Part shown: in pieces, positions 8,770-17,655 of the stretch
Layout: the number at the start of each line of letters is the position of its first letter
Position numbering within the stretch: the stretch's first letter is position 1
Assembly: GCF_031951985.1 (NCBI RefSeq)
Contig: NZ_JAVLVU010000001.1
Span: forward strand, 2,480,001 to 2,544,000
Reading direction: 5' to 3'
Length of the DNA stretch: 64,000 nucleotides
Origin: Mucilaginibacter terrae
Lineage (GTDB): Bacteria > Bacteroidota > Bacteroidia > Sphingobacteriales > Sphingobacteriaceae
Notes under the pieces: model-generated
Seen by the model: the letters and a program-made list of their open reading frames with translations, nothing else
The model's database searches: none
Told to the model about the DNA's origin: nothing
Translations under genes and position numbers: made by a program

Positions 8770-9024
8770 CTATCTAACAAGTTCTTTTAGATAAGAATAT
8801 TCATTTATTGGTATTGATAACTTTATGGCAATATCAATCACATGCTTATAGTATACTTTATCAATATTTTTATCATACTCATAAAGTTGTACTACCACCT
8901 GATCAAAGGCTAACCCAAACTCGTGATATTTAAGAAAGTCTATGGCAATTAAATAATCTTGCTCATGCAACCCTAACGTTCGGGATCGCTCAATGAATCC
9001 CTCGAGTGCTTGATTAATATTCAT
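8770..9024 (-). CDS. Small protein resembling MafI-type immunity proteins
   Basis: This 84-residue all-helical soluble protein contains a GLHEQDYLIAIDFLKYHEFGLAFDQVVVQLYEY stretch in which a small acidic helix pair is followed by an E-F-G-L-A-F-D motif. The pattern recalls MafI-family and related contact-dependent immunity proteins, which are usually encoded as orphans or next to a toxin. No toxin gene is visible beside it. The similarity is a recalled pattern, so the functional call is weak; that it is a real gene is more likely. Confidence 0.45.
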   Translation of the reverse strand: MNINQALEGFIERSRTLGLHEQDYLIAIDFLKYHEFGLAFDQVVVQLYEYDKNIDKVYYKHVIDIAIKLSIPINEYSYLKELVR

Positions 9025-9087
9025 ATAAGTTGATTGTTCCTATTTCCATGTTGTAAATTACGTTAATGAATGCAAAAAGTCTACAAA

Positions 9088-9119
9088 CAAAAAAGTCCGT
9101 AAAACTCAATCTACGGACT
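9088..9119 (-). terminator. Terminator downstream of acs
   Basis: On the minus strand AGTCCGTA and TACGGACT form an 8-bp stem with a 10-base loop followed by TTTTTT. It lies about 120 bases beyond the acs stop codon, with a REP-like arm in between. Confidence 0.7.
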
Positions 9120-9124
9120 ATATA

Positions 9125-9164
9125 ATCGCTCTAACAAGATTTCTCTCTATCGTTCGAAATGACA
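9125..9164. repeat. Single arm of the TGTCATT-CGA repeat family
   Basis: The right-hand arm (minus sense TGTCATTTCGAACGATAGAG) closely matches the right arm of the hairpin repeat at 26517-26599. No partner arm is seen, so this is a half copy downstream of acs. Confidence 0.6.
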
Positions 9165-9241
9165 GGGAGGGAGGAATTTTGGAGAAGAATTAAGGAATTA
9201 ACAAATCAATTCTGCAAACTCTTAAAATTCCGGTTCAGACG

Positions 9242-11144
9242 TTACAACGCGCCCGCCTTAATTTCCTCTACCACACCCGGGTCTAACAGTGTACTGGTAT
9301 CACCCAGGTTGCCGGTTTCGCCTTCGGCAATTTTGCGGAGAATGCGGCGCATAATTTTGCCGGAGCGGGTTTTGGGCAGGCCGCTAACGAACTGAATTTT
9401 GTCGGGCTTGGCTATGGGGCCAATGATGCGGCTTACGGTCATGAGTATATCCTTGCGGGTAAGTTCCTCGTTCTCGTGCTTATCGGGCGATATAACAAAG
9501 GCGTACACCCCTTGTCCCTTAATATCGTGTGGGTAACCTACCACGGCCGATTCTACCACGCTGGAGTGCATGTTAATGGCGTTTTCTACCTCGGCCGTAC
9601 CAATACGGTGGCCCGATACGTTCAACACATCATCTACCCTACCGGTTATACGGTAATACCCGTCGGCATCACGCAGGCAACCGTCGCCGGTAAAATACAT
9701 ATCAGGATAAGTGGCAAAATAAGTTTGACGGCAGCGCTCATGATCGCCATAGGTGGTGCGCAGCATGCCCGGCCACGGGAACTTGATGCACAGGTTTCCG
9801 CTTACCTCGTTGCCTTCAATTTCTTTACCGTTCTCGTCAACCAAAATAGGTTGCACGCCCGGTAACGGTAAGCTGGCATAGCCCGGTTTAAGCGGCGTAA
9901 CACCGGCAATGGGCGATATCATGAAACCGCCGTTTTCGGTTTGCCACCAGGTATCAACAATGGGGCAGTTTCCTTTACCAATATTTTCATCAAACCAGTG
10001 CCAGGCTTCCTCGTTTATAGGTTCGCCTACTGAGCCTAACTTGGTGAGCGAGCTCAGGTCATGGCTTTTCACCAAATCGGTACCAAAGCTCATGAGCGAG
10101 CGGATGGCCGTTGGCGCGGTGTACAGTATGTTTACTTTAAATTTATCTACAATGTCCCAAAAGCGGCCTGCATCGGGCCAAGTGGGCACACCTTCGAACA
10201 TTACTGCCGTAGCGCCCTGGCTAAGCGGACCGTAAACAATGTACGAGTGACCGGTTATCCAGCCAATATCGGCAGTACAAAAATATACCTCGCCTTTGTT
10301 ATACTGAAAAGCAGTATCGAACGTAAACCCGGCATAAACCATATAACCGCCGCACGTATGCACCACCCCCTTAGGCTTACCGGTTGAACCCGAAGTATAC
10401 AGGATAAAGAGCATATCCTCGGCATCCATCTCTTCGGCAGGGCAATCGGGGTTACCCTGGGTTTCTACCTTTTTAATTTCGTCTTCCCACCACACGTCAC
10501 GGCCTTTAATCATGCTCACCGGGGGTACGGCTACGGGTTAAAACAATAACTTTTTGTACCGATGGGCACTGCACCAGGGCATCGTCAATAACGTTTTTAA
10601 GGGGCAGATCTTTAGGTCCGCGAAAACCACCATCGGCAGTAATTACCACCTTACACTGTGCATCCTGAATACGATCGGCTATGGATTGTGCCGAAAAGCC
10701 ACCAAAAATAACCGAATGCACCGCACCAATACGGGCACAGGCCAGCACGGCAATGGCCAGTTCGGGTATCATGGGCATGTAAATACATATGCGGTCGCCT
10801 TTTTGCACGCCGTTGTTTTTTAACACGTTGCCAAACTGACAAACTTTTTCGTACAGTTGTTTATAGGTTAATACACGGTGGTCTTCGGTTGGGTCGTTTG
10901 GCTCCCAAATAATGGCCGGTGTATCGCCATCTTTCTCCAAATGGCGGTCGAGGCAGTTTTCGGTTATATTTAATTTACCGCCCTGAAACCATTTTATATT
11001 AGGTTCTTTAAAATTCCATTCAAGGGTTTTATCCCATTTTTTACGCCATTGAAAAGTTTCGGCTACGCCTTCCCAAAATTGTTCGGGTTGGTCAACACTT
11101 TGTTGGTATACCTGCTTGTAATGCTCAAACGAAGATATTTTCAT
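9242..11144 (-). pseudogene. acs: Acetyl-CoA synthetase, split by one frameshift
   Basis: Two overlapping frames encode one AMP-forming acetate-CoA ligase. The 5' part (11144 to 10506) has the N-terminal domain through VIVLTRS. The 3' part (10519 to 9242) carries the AMP-binding signature [12 protein letters not shown], the WWQTENGG active-site segment, the GRVDDV hinge and the C-terminal TRSGKIMRR motif with the lysine normally acetylated in regulation. Removing one base from the five-G run at 10521-10525 (five C in coding sense) joins them as [18 protein letters not shown] and gives 633 residues, the normal family length. The lesion is thus a one-base insertion in a homopolymer, either real or a sequencing artefact. 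The enzyme would activate acetate to acetyl-CoA. The gene is monocistronic. Confidence 0.93.
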
Positions 11145-11384
11145 GTTAGATTATAATGGTTGATTGGTATGCGCAAGATAGTAATTACCCTATTGCCTTT
11201 ATAAAGGTATACTCTCAAAAACTTTTTTTATTTTACAGCAGGGGTCACTTTTAAGTTACAACGGGCTTCCTTAATCAGGCATTTCAACTTTTTTAAAATA
11301 TTTTTGAAGCCGCTATTGAATTATTCACTTAATTTCCTGATATTTGCACACTCTTTTAGAAAAAGAACATTAAAAAGTTTTGTC

Positions 11385-11618
11385 ATGTCGAGAATTTGTG
11401 ATTTAACAGGAAAAAGCCCACTAAGCGGTCATAACGTTTCTAACTCAAACGTTAAGACTAATCGTAAGTTTTATCCTAACCTTAAGATCAAGAAGTTTTA
11501 TATCCCTGAAGAAGATAAATGGATCACTTTAAAAGTGTCTACTTCGGCAGTTAAAACCATCAGCAAAAACGGTATTACCGCTTGCTTGAATAAGTTTGTT
11601 AAAAAAGGATACATATAG
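11385..11618 (+). CDS. rpmB: 50S ribosomal protein bL28
   Basis: This 77-residue large-subunit protein starts [20 protein letters not shown], the Bacteroidota form of bL28, with the [13 protein letters not shown] core and an [13 protein letters not shown] end. The frame stays open 27 codons upstream, but the ATG at 11385 matches the conserved start and lies 40 bases after a GATATTTG -7-like box (11338-11345). It leads the rpmB-rpmG-DUF4295 cluster upstream of ftsY. Confidence 0.96.
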   Translation: MSRICDLTGKSPLSGHNVSNSNVKTNRKFYPNLKIKKFYIPEEDKWITLKVSTSAVKTISKNGITACLNKFVKKGYI

Positions 11619-11715
11619 TAGATTGTTATTGGTTGATTAAGTTATTGAGTTAAAGGCGTCAATAGCTAAAACTCACCCCATAACTCAGTTACCAACAATA
11701 TAATAACCAAACAAA

Positions 11716-11898
11716 ATGGCTAAAAAAGGCAATAGAGTTCAGGTAATTCTGGAGTGCACTGAGCACAAAGAAAGCGGTATGCCAGGCATGTCTCGCTACA
11801 TTACCACCAAAAATAAAAAGAACACTACTGAGCGTTTGGAGTTAAAGAAATTTAACCCTGTATTACGTAAAGTAACAACTCACAAAGAAATTAAGTAA
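11716..11898 (+). CDS. rpmG: 50S ribosomal protein bL33
   Basis: This 60-residue ribosomal protein has the family pattern: [18 protein letters not shown], then [23 protein letters not shown] and a basic tail. Like many bL33 copies in this phylum it keeps only one Cys and lacks a full zinc ribbon. It is separated from rpmB by a 97-base gap holding an imperfect inverted repeat. Confidence 0.96.
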   Translation: MAKKGNRVQVILECTEHKESGMPGMSRYITTKNKKNTTERLELKKFNPVLRKVTTHKEIK

Positions 11899-12006
11899 TC
11901 AGTTTTTTGGGTTGATTAGTTGATTGAGTTAAGTAGTTGATTAAGTTTAAACTTTGTATCAATAACTCATCGGCCTAACAATCTAATAACTTAATAACAC
12001 AAAGAA

Positions 12007-12168
12007 ATGGCAAAGAAAGTAGTTGCAACCCTGAAAACCGGTAAAGGTAAAGAGTACTCTAAAGTAATTACCATGGTTAAGTCACCTAAAACCGGTGCTT
12101 ATTCATTCAAAGAAGCAATCGTACATAACGACCACGTTAAAGATGCGATCAATGAAGCTAAAGCTTAA
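12007..12168 (+). CDS. DUF4295 family small basic protein, probably ribosome-associated
   Basis: This 53-residue, Lys-rich protein begins MAKKVVATLKTGKGKEYSK and continues VITMVKSPKTGAYSFKEAIV, the DUF4295 family, which is found next to rpmG in Bacteroidota. Size, basic charge and place in a ribosomal-protein cluster ending in a terminator suggest a phylum-specific large-subunit protein; this is inference. The gene is easy to miss because of its length. Confidence 0.85.
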   Translation: MAKKVVATLKTGKGKEYSKVITMVKSPKTGAYSFKEAIVHNDHVKDAINEAKA

Positions 12169-12192
12169 TTATTAGCTTTAAGTTTGATATAC

Positions 12193-12227
12193 AAAAGCCG
12201 TCTTGTTTTGCAAGAGGGCTTTTTTTG
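12193..12227 (+). terminator. Terminator of the rpmB-rpmG-DUF4295 cluster
   Basis: A 13-base stem (AAAAGCCGTCTTG / CAAGAGGGCTTTT, one mismatch) with loop TTTTG is followed by seven T, 25 bases after the DUF4295 stop. Confidence 0.88.
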
Positions 12228-12241
12228 TTAATTCAAAAAAA

Positions 12242-12327
12242 GAATCAAGAGTACAGAATCAGGAGTCAAGACCCTCAAACTATTGTAATGTTTGTCTTTA
12301 CTCTGTACTCTTGATTCCTGACTCTCT
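12242..12327. repeat. Inverted repeat of the AATCAAGAGT-ACAGA family, no gene inside
   Basis: The left arm at 12242-12270 (GAATCAAGAGTACAGAATCA core) and the right arm at 12299-12327 are near reverse complements built from the same degenerate unit that bounds the four-helix-bundle gene at 39944-40385. Here only about 28 unrelated bases lie between the arms. It sits between the ribosomal terminator and the ftsY promoter. Confidence 0.65.
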
Positions 12328-12338
12328 TCATAAGTTGG

Positions 12339-12346
12339 TATATTTG
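12339..12346 (+). promoter_or_regulatory. -7 box of the ftsY promoter
   Basis: TATATTTG is an exact match to the Bacteroidota primary-sigma -7 consensus TAnnTTTG, 35 bases before the ftsY ATG. A TTG triplet at 12311-12313 could act as the -33 element, with slightly long spacing. Confidence 0.6.
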
Positions 12347-12380
12347 CACATCAGCACATTATTAATCTGCACATTACAAA

Positions 12381-13346
12381 ATGGGATTATTTGATTTTTT
12401 TAAGAAGAAAGAAAGCACGCCCCAGGAACAGGAAGCGTTGGATACCGGTTTAGAAAAAACCAAGGACAGCTTTTTTTCGAAGATTACCAAGGTAATTGCC
12501 GGTAAATCAACCGTTGATGATGATGTTCTGGATGATTTGGAAGAAGTACTGGTAACCTCAGATGTGGGCGTAACCACTACCCTCAAAATTATTGAGCGCA
12601 TACAGGCCCGCGTAGCCCGCGATAAATACGTGAGCACATCCGAGCTTAACACCCTCCTGCGCGACGAGATACAAACCCTGCTTGCAGAGAACAATAGCAA
12701 CGATTTTCAAAACTTTGAATACGGCAACCATAAGCCATACGTAATTATGGTGGTGGGTGTTAATGGCGTGGGTAAAACCACTACCATTGGCAAACTGGCG
12801 CACAAGCTTAAGCAAGCCGGTAATAAGGTAGTGCTTGGCGCTGCCGATACCTTCCGTGCTGCTGCGGTAGACCAGATACAACTTTGGGGCGAACGTGTAG
12901 GCGTACGAGTGGTTGCCCAGGCCATGGGGTCAGACCCGGCTTCGGTAGCCTTTGACACCCTGCGTTCGGCCGTATCAAACGGTGAGGATGTGGCTATAAT
13001 TGATACCGCAGGCCGTTTACACAACAAGGTGGGCTTAATGAACGAGCTTACCAAGATTAAAAACGTAATGGAAAAGGTTATTCCAGGTGCACCGCATGAG
13101 ATATTGCTGGTACTGGATGCTTCAACCGGCCAAAACGCCATTGAACAATGTAAACAGTTTACCGAAGCTACTAACGTTAATGCCCTTGCCCTCACCAAAT
13201 TGGATGGCACAGCTAAAGGCGGTGTGGTAATCGGTATATCCGATCAGTTTAAGATTCCGGTAAAATACATAGGCGTTGGCGAAGGGATGAATGACTTACA
13301 GTTGTTTGATCGCAAGGGATTTGTGAACTCATTGTTTAATAAGTAA
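12381..13346 (+). CDS. ftsY: Signal recognition particle receptor FtsY
   Basis: This 321-residue SRP GTPase at the inner membrane receives ribosome-nascent chains from the SRP/Ffh complex. It has a short acidic N-terminal region (1-25), then the helical N domain (about 30-105) and the G domain: P-loop GVNGVGKTTTIGKLA, DTFRAAAVDQ insertion-box motif, DTAGRLHNK (G3), TKLDGTAKGG (G4) and a C-terminal GEGMNDLQ motif. The A domain of enterobacteria is absent, as is normal here. It has its own TAnnTTTG promoter. Confidence 0.97.
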   Translation: MGLFDFFKKKESTPQEQEALDTGLEKTKDSFFSKITKVIAGKSTVDDDVLDDLEEVLVTSDVGVTTTLKIIERIQARVARDKYVSTSELNTLLRDEIQTLLAENNSNDFQNFEYGNHKPYVIMVVGVNGVGKTTTIGKLAHKLKQAGNKVVLGAADTFRAAAVDQIQLWGERVGVRVVAQAMGSDPASVAFDTLRSAVSNGEDVAIIDTAGRLHNKVGLMNELTKIKNVMEKVIPGAPHEILLVLDASTGQNAIEQCKQFTEATNVNALALTKLDGTAKGGVVIGISDQFKIPVKYIGVGEGMNDLQLFDRKGFVNSLFNK

Positions 13347-13349
13347 CCG

Positions 13350-13446
13350 CCCCACCCAAACCCTCTCCGCCTGAGGCGGAAGGGCTTAAATAAAAGATAG
13401 GTTCTAAAAGTCTTCCGCCTCAGGCGGAGAGATTTAGAGGGGGCTT
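13350..13446. repeat. Palindromic repeat of the CTAAATC/GGGTTGGG family (copy 1)
   Basis: Perfect 20-base inverted arms lie at 13363-13382 (CTCTCCGCCTGAGGCGGAAG) and 13412-13431, each itself centred on a hairpin. The outer parts read CCCCACCCAAACCC and TTTAGAGGGGGCT. In reverse complement the order is CCTCTAAATCTCTCC - hairpin - AGACTT ... AAGCCCTTCC - hairpin - GGGTTTGGGTGGGG. The same order is seen at 27796-27901 and inside miaB at 41091-41170. Confidence 0.75.
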
Positions 13447-13455
13447 AAAAAAAAT

Positions 13456-13528
13456 GTCATTGCGAGGTACGAAGCAATCCCTGCGCTTGACAAAAATGTT
13501 CAGAGATTGCTTCGTTCCTCGCAATGAC
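13456..13528. repeat. GTCATTGCGAG hairpin repeat
   Basis: The left arm GTCATTGCGAGGTACGAAGC and right arm, whose reverse complement reads GTCATTGCGAGGAACGAAGC, fold into a long hairpin with one mismatch in the arms. It shares the outer GTCATTGCGAG with the arms of the GIY-YIG element at 1401-1801 but contains no gene. It lies 24 bases before rimO. Confidence 0.75.
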
Positions 13529-13551
13529 GCGATGGGAAAAGATAAGTGTAA

Positions 13552-14889
13552 ATGAAGACCAAGATTGCAAAGCAACCACCCATACTAACCGCCAAGCCCC
13601 GTGTTAACGTGGTTACTTTGGGCTGCTCAAAAAACATATACGATTCGGAAGTACTGATGGGTCAGCTTAAAGGCAACCTGTTTGATGTGGTACACGAGGC
13701 CGAAAGCGTGAACAGTAACGACATCATCGTGATTAATACCTGCGGCTTTATTGATAATGCCAAGCAGGAATCCATCGATACCATATTGCAGTACAGCGAA
13801 CTTAAAGAGCAGGGCAAGGTGGGCAAGATAATTGTAACCGGCTGCCTTTCTGAACGCTACAAGCCCGAACTGGAAGCCGAAATTACGAACGTGGATGCTT
13901 ACTTTGGTACTAATGATTTGCAAGGAATTTTGCAAAGTGTTGGCGCTAATTATAAATACGAATTACTGGGCGAGCGTATGCTCACCACGCCATCGCACTT
14001 TGCTTATTTTAAAATTGCGGAGGGCTGTAACCGCCCGTGCTCATTTTGTGCTATCCCGTTGATGCGTGGCAAGCATGTAAGCACCCCGATGGAAGATTTG
14101 GTTAATCAGGCTAAAAGCCTGGCTAAGCAAGGCACTAAAGAACTGATCCTTATTGCGCAGGACCTGACCTATTATGGCCTCGACCTATACGGCAAACGTA
14201 ACTTAGATGAGTTATTACGCCGTTTAAGTGATGTAGATGGCATTGAGTGGATCCGTTTGCAGTACGCTTACCCTTCGGGCTTCCCGATGGAAATATTGGA
14301 TGCCATGAACGAGCGTAGCAACATATGCAAATACCTTGATATGCCATTGCAGCACATTAGCGACAATATGCTGAAATCGATGCGCCGTGGTACCACCAAG
14401 CAAAAAACTATTGACCTGGTGAATCAAATTCGTGATAAGGTTCCGGGTATTGCCATGCGCACCACGCTTATTACCGGTTACCCCGGCGAAACCCTACAGG
14501 ATTTTGAGGAGATGTATGATTGGGTGGAAGAAACCCGTTTTGACCGTTTGGGATGCTTTACGTACTCGCACGAGGAAAAAACTCATGCACACAGCTTAAT
14601 TGACGATGTGCCCGAGGAAACCAAGCAAGAGCGTGTAGATGCCATAATGGAACTGCAACAAGGCATATCGTACGAAAAAAACCAGGAAAAGATAGGCAAT
14701 ACCTATAAAGTACTCATCGATAAAATTGACGGCGGCTATTTAACCGGTCGTACAGAATACGACTCGCCCGAAGTTGATAACGAAGTTTTAATTGATGCCA
14801 CCCAACAATATGCCACCGTTGGCAGTTTTGTAAATGTAAAGATCGATAGTGCCGAGGACTTTGATCTTTATGGACAAATTGTAAAATAA
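13552..14889 (+). CDS. rimO: Ribosomal protein uS12 methylthiotransferase RimO
   Basis: This 445-residue radical-SAM enzyme adds a methylthio group to an aspartate of ribosomal protein uS12. The N-terminal UPF0004 domain binds the auxiliary [4Fe-4S] cluster through cysteines in VTLGCSKN, INTCGF and VTGCLSER. The radical-SAM motif is GCNRPCSFCAIPLMRGKH (C-x3-C-x2-C), followed by the TIM-barrel part with LITGYPGET and a C-terminal TRAM domain (about 375-445). The SKN and DLTYYG motifs separate RimO from MiaB, which is also in this window at 40388. All cluster cysteines are present. An imperfect GAAGCATT hairpin follows the stop codon. Confidence 0.95.
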   Translation: MKTKIAKQPPILTAKPRVNVVTLGCSKNIYDSEVLMGQLKGNLFDVVHEAESVNSNDIIVINTCGFIDNAKQESIDTILQYSELKEQGKVGKIIVTGCLSERYKPELEAEITNVDAYFGTNDLQGILQSVGANYKYELLGERMLTTPSHFAYFKIAEGCNRPCSFCAIPLMRGKHVSTPMEDLVNQAKSLAKQGTKELILIAQDLTYYGLDLYGKRNLDELLRRLSDVDGIEWIRLQYAYPSGFPMEILDAMNERSNICKYLDMPLQHISDNMLKSMRRGTTKQKTIDLVNQIRDKVPGIAMRTTLITGYPGETLQDFEEMYDWVEETRFDRLGCFTYSHEEKTHAHSLIDDVPEETKQERVDAIMELQQGISYEKNQEKIGNTYKVLIDKIDGGYLTGRTEYDSPEVDNEVLIDATQQYATVGSFVNVKIDSAEDFDLYGQIVK

Positions 14890-14923
14890 AATCAGCACAT
14901 GGAAGCATTTTCAATAATGCTTC

Positions 14924-14931
14924 TACATTTG
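14924..14931 (+). promoter_or_regulatory. -7 box immediately before bshC
   Basis: TACATTTG matches TAnnTTTG exactly and ends only five bases before the bshC start codon. If it is used, transcription would begin at or very near the ATG, giving a leaderless message. Confidence 0.5.
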
Positions 14932-14936
14932 ACGCT

Positions 14937-16538
14937 ATGGACGCTACCTGTATTGATTATCATGAAACCGGATTCTTCTCCAAAACAGTAACCGATTATT
15001 TGGAGAATGTGCCCGAGCTTAAATCATTTTACAGTTACCGTCCCGATTTAAAAGGATTTCACGAACTGCTGGAAAACAAGCAGGTGCACGCCAACCGTGC
15101 TTTGCTTGCCGAAGTATTAAACGAGCAGTATAGCAAACCCGGCGCGCCCGAAGTGCCCTTTGTTCAGGTTGTAAAAAACAACATTGAGCTATTAAAAGCC
15201 GACAACACTTTTACCATCACCACCGGTCACCAGCTGAATGTGTTTACCGGTCCGCTTTATTTTTTGTATAAGATAGTAACCGCTATTAAGCTATCGACGC
15301 AATTGAAAGACGCGTTCCCTGATAAGAACTTTGTACCCGTTTACTGGATGGCATCTGAGGATCATGATTTTGCTGAAATAAACTACACCAACATAGGCGG
15401 CAAAAAAATTCAGTGGAACGAGGAAGTTAGCGGTGCCACCGGACGGTTAAATATCAAAGCTTTCCGCAATTGCCTCATACAATATAAAGGTATTTTAGGT
15501 TTAGATGGACATGCCACCGAGCTGGCCCAAATTGTAGAAACCGCCTACGGCCAACACCAAACCCTGGCAGATGCCATGCGTTATTTGGTTAACGCGCTAT
15601 TTGGCCAGTATGGCTTGGTAGTTATTGATGCCGACGATAGCAGGCTAAAACAGCACTTTGCCGGTATCATTAAACAAGACATTATTGAACAAAATAGCTT
15701 TAAGTATATTACCGAAAGCAATGCCAAGCTACAAACCCTGGGTGTACATACCCAGGTGAATCCCCGCGAAATAAACTTCTTTTACTTACAGGATAACCTG
15801 CGCGAGCGCATTGTTCAGGAAGGCGAACAGTTTCATGTGTTAAACACTGACATTCGCTTTAGCAAAGTACAGCTGGAGCAGGAGATAGATACCACCCCCG
15901 AACGCTTTAGCCCTAATGTGGTGATGCGTCCGTTGTACCAGGAATATATTTTACCTAACCTTGCCTATATTGGCGGAGGTGCCGAGATAGTTTACTGGCT
16001 TCAACTCAAAGCCAACTTTGATCATTATGGCGTTACGTTCCCTATTCTTATCCTGCGCAATTCGGGATTGGTGATACGTAAGGAAACCACGGCCAAGATC
16101 AATAAAATGGAATTAAAGGCACCCCAGTTGTTTAAGGATGCCGATGCTATTAAAAACGATTGGGTAAAGAAACACACCCAGCACGAGCTTTCTCTCAAGG
16201 ATGAGTGGCGCGAACTACAGTGCATTTTCGAAAAAATGAAACTGCGCGCGCATAAGATCGACCCTACCCTATCGCCCTCAACCAGTGCTGTGCAGGCCCG
16301 CTTAAAACATGCCATCGATAACCTCGAACGCAAACTGGTAAAAGCCGAAAAACGTAACCATGAAACCTCGTTACGCCAGATAGATGCTATTAAAGCCGAA
16401 ATATTCCCAAAAAACAGCTTACAGGAACGCTCAGAAAACTTTGGTTTATACTATGTAAAATGGGGGCAGGTATTTATTGATGAGTTGATACGCAACTTTG
16501 AACCGCTGGAGTTTAAGTTTACGGTATTATCGGAATAA
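14937..16538 (+). CDS. bshC: Bacillithiol biosynthesis cysteine-adding enzyme BshC
   Basis: This 533-residue protein catalyses, or is genetically required for, the last step of bacillithiol synthesis, joining cysteine to glucosaminyl-malate. Family marks are in order: the N-terminal FYSYRPDLKGF segment, TTGHQLNVFTGPLYFLYK, YWMASEDHDFAEINY in the Rossmann-like core, RPLYQEYILPNLAYIGGGAE, and a long C-terminal coiled coil (about 420-490) used for dimerisation. Length matches the family. The bshA and bshB genes are not in the window. It is read in the same direction as rimO but has its own promoter box. Confidence 0.95.
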   Translation: MDATCIDYHETGFFSKTVTDYLENVPELKSFYSYRPDLKGFHELLENKQVHANRALLAEVLNEQYSKPGAPEVPFVQVVKNNIELLKADNTFTITTGHQLNVFTGPLYFLYKIVTAIKLSTQLKDAFPDKNFVPVYWMASEDHDFAEINYTNIGGKKIQWNEEVSGATGRLNIKAFRNCLIQYKGILGLDGHATELAQIVETAYGQHQTLADAMRYLVNALFGQYGLVVIDADDSRLKQHFAGIIKQDIIEQNSFKYITESNAKLQTLGVHTQVNPREINFFYLQDNLRERIVQEGEQFHVLNTDIRFSKVQLEQEIDTTPERFSPNVVMRPLYQEYILPNLAYIGGGAEIVYWLQLKANFDHYGVTFPILILRNSGLVIRKETTAKINKMELKAPQLFKDADAIKNDWVKKHTQHELSLKDEWRELQCIFEKMKLRAHKIDPTLSPSTSAVQARLKHAIDNLERKLVKAEKRNHETSLRQIDAIKAEIFPKNSLQERSENFGLYYVKWGQVFIDELIRNFEPLEFKFTVLSE

Positions 16539-16609
16539 ATACCCTCATTATATTTGGTACTGCTGTAATTTATTTAGAATGAAGCCTGCGCTCCGATGCG
16601 CTTATAGCG

Positions 16610-17578
16610 CTATTTTTTTAACGCCTCGCAAATCTCTTCAATGGTTTGCTTTACCGGTTTAAACTCAATGTTTACTGCCTTTTTTAGCTTGCTATTATCA
16701 TAGTTTTGTTCAACCGAACCTGCCTGGGCGGCAATTTTATCTAATGATGGATCTTTGCCGGTTATAGCGGCTACCACAGCTGCACCACGCCAGGCCAGTT
16801 CCAGCATCCAGGGCTTGGCTTCGGCGCTTGGAGGGGTTACTCCAAAACAGCGGGCAGCCGTTTCAAACAGGTCTTTGTATTTCCAGTTTTCAGCATTAAT
16901 GATGAAACGCTCGGCGGTAATATCACTGTTCATCAGTGCAATGGCACATTTGGCTACATCTTCCACATCAACCAGTCCGCAACTGCCACTGCTATAATAT
17001 TTAATGCCGCCGCGTATAGTTTCAAATATTTTACCACTACCTTGGGTACCGGCTGCCGCTCCAATTATAACCGATGGGTTAATAATTACAGCATCCAAAC
17101 CCTCGGCAATACCGCGCCAAACTTCCATTTCGCTTTCCAGTTTGGAAATCGCATACACGTTATTAACGGGCGTTTCCTCAATGTGATTCTTCTCGGTGAT
17201 GAGCAAACCAGGTTTGGCCGTACCCACAGCGGCAATAGAGCTTACATGCAGCAAGCGCACATTGTTTTCCATACACAGGTTTACCACATTAGCCGTGCCT
17301 GCAACATTGGTGGCTATCATCGGTTCCTTATCGGCCTGTTTAAATGATACCCAGGCAGCACAATGGTAAACTTTTGTTACGCCTTCAAAGGCATCGGCCA
17401 GTATAGGCTCTTCCAGTATGTCGGCATCACGCCAGTCAATGAGTACACCATATGGCTTCAACACCTCCGGAATAACTGACGAGCTGCGCTTTATACAACG
17501 TACAGGCACATTTTGCTGCACTAACTGCAAGGCCAATGTTGAGCCTAAAAAACCTGTTGCGCCGGTAACCAGAATCAT
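16610..17578 (-). CDS. NAD-dependent epimerase/dehydratase family protein
   Basis: This 322-residue extended short-chain dehydrogenase has the N-terminal Rossmann motif GATGFLG (residues 6-12), the catalytic YAISK (Tyr142, Lys146), Ser in HVSSIAA as the third active-site member, and the downstream NPSVIIG segment. It most resembles dihydroflavonol-reductase-like enzymes. The substrate cannot be assigned. It is a single gene on the minus strand, divergent from the arginase-family gene at 17656, with which it shares a 77-base intergenic region. Confidence 0.85.
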   Translation of the reverse strand: MILVTGATGFLGSTLALQLVQQNVPVRCIKRSSSVIPEVLKPYGVLIDWRDADILEEPILADAFEGVTKVYHCAAWVSFKQADKEPMIATNVAGTANVVNLCMENNVRLLHVSSIAAVGTAKPGLLITEKNHIEETPVNNVYAISKLESEMEVWRGIAEGLDAVIINPSVIIGAAAGTQGSGKIFETIRGGIKYYSSGSCGLVDVEDVAKCAIALMNSDITAERFIINAENWKYKDLFETAARCFGVTPPSAEAKPWMLELAWRGAAVVAAITGKDPSLDKIAAQAGSVEQNYDNSKLKKAVNIEFKPVKQTIEEICEALKK

Positions 17579-17655
17579 TTACTATGGGTAGTTTTTTATA
17601 AAAACAGCGCAATTTAATTTAAAAAATGGATATTTGCCCCTTTGTAAGTACGGAT

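Noticed and set aside
11304..11384. N-terminal extension of rpmB
   Set aside because: It does not match bL28, lies across a -7-like promoter box, and the conserved start MSRICDLTG is at 11385.
12707..13210. Long minus-strand frame inside ftsY
   Set aside because: It is antisense to conserved GTPase motifs and its translation is low-complexity with no family pattern, so it is a codon-bias shadow.
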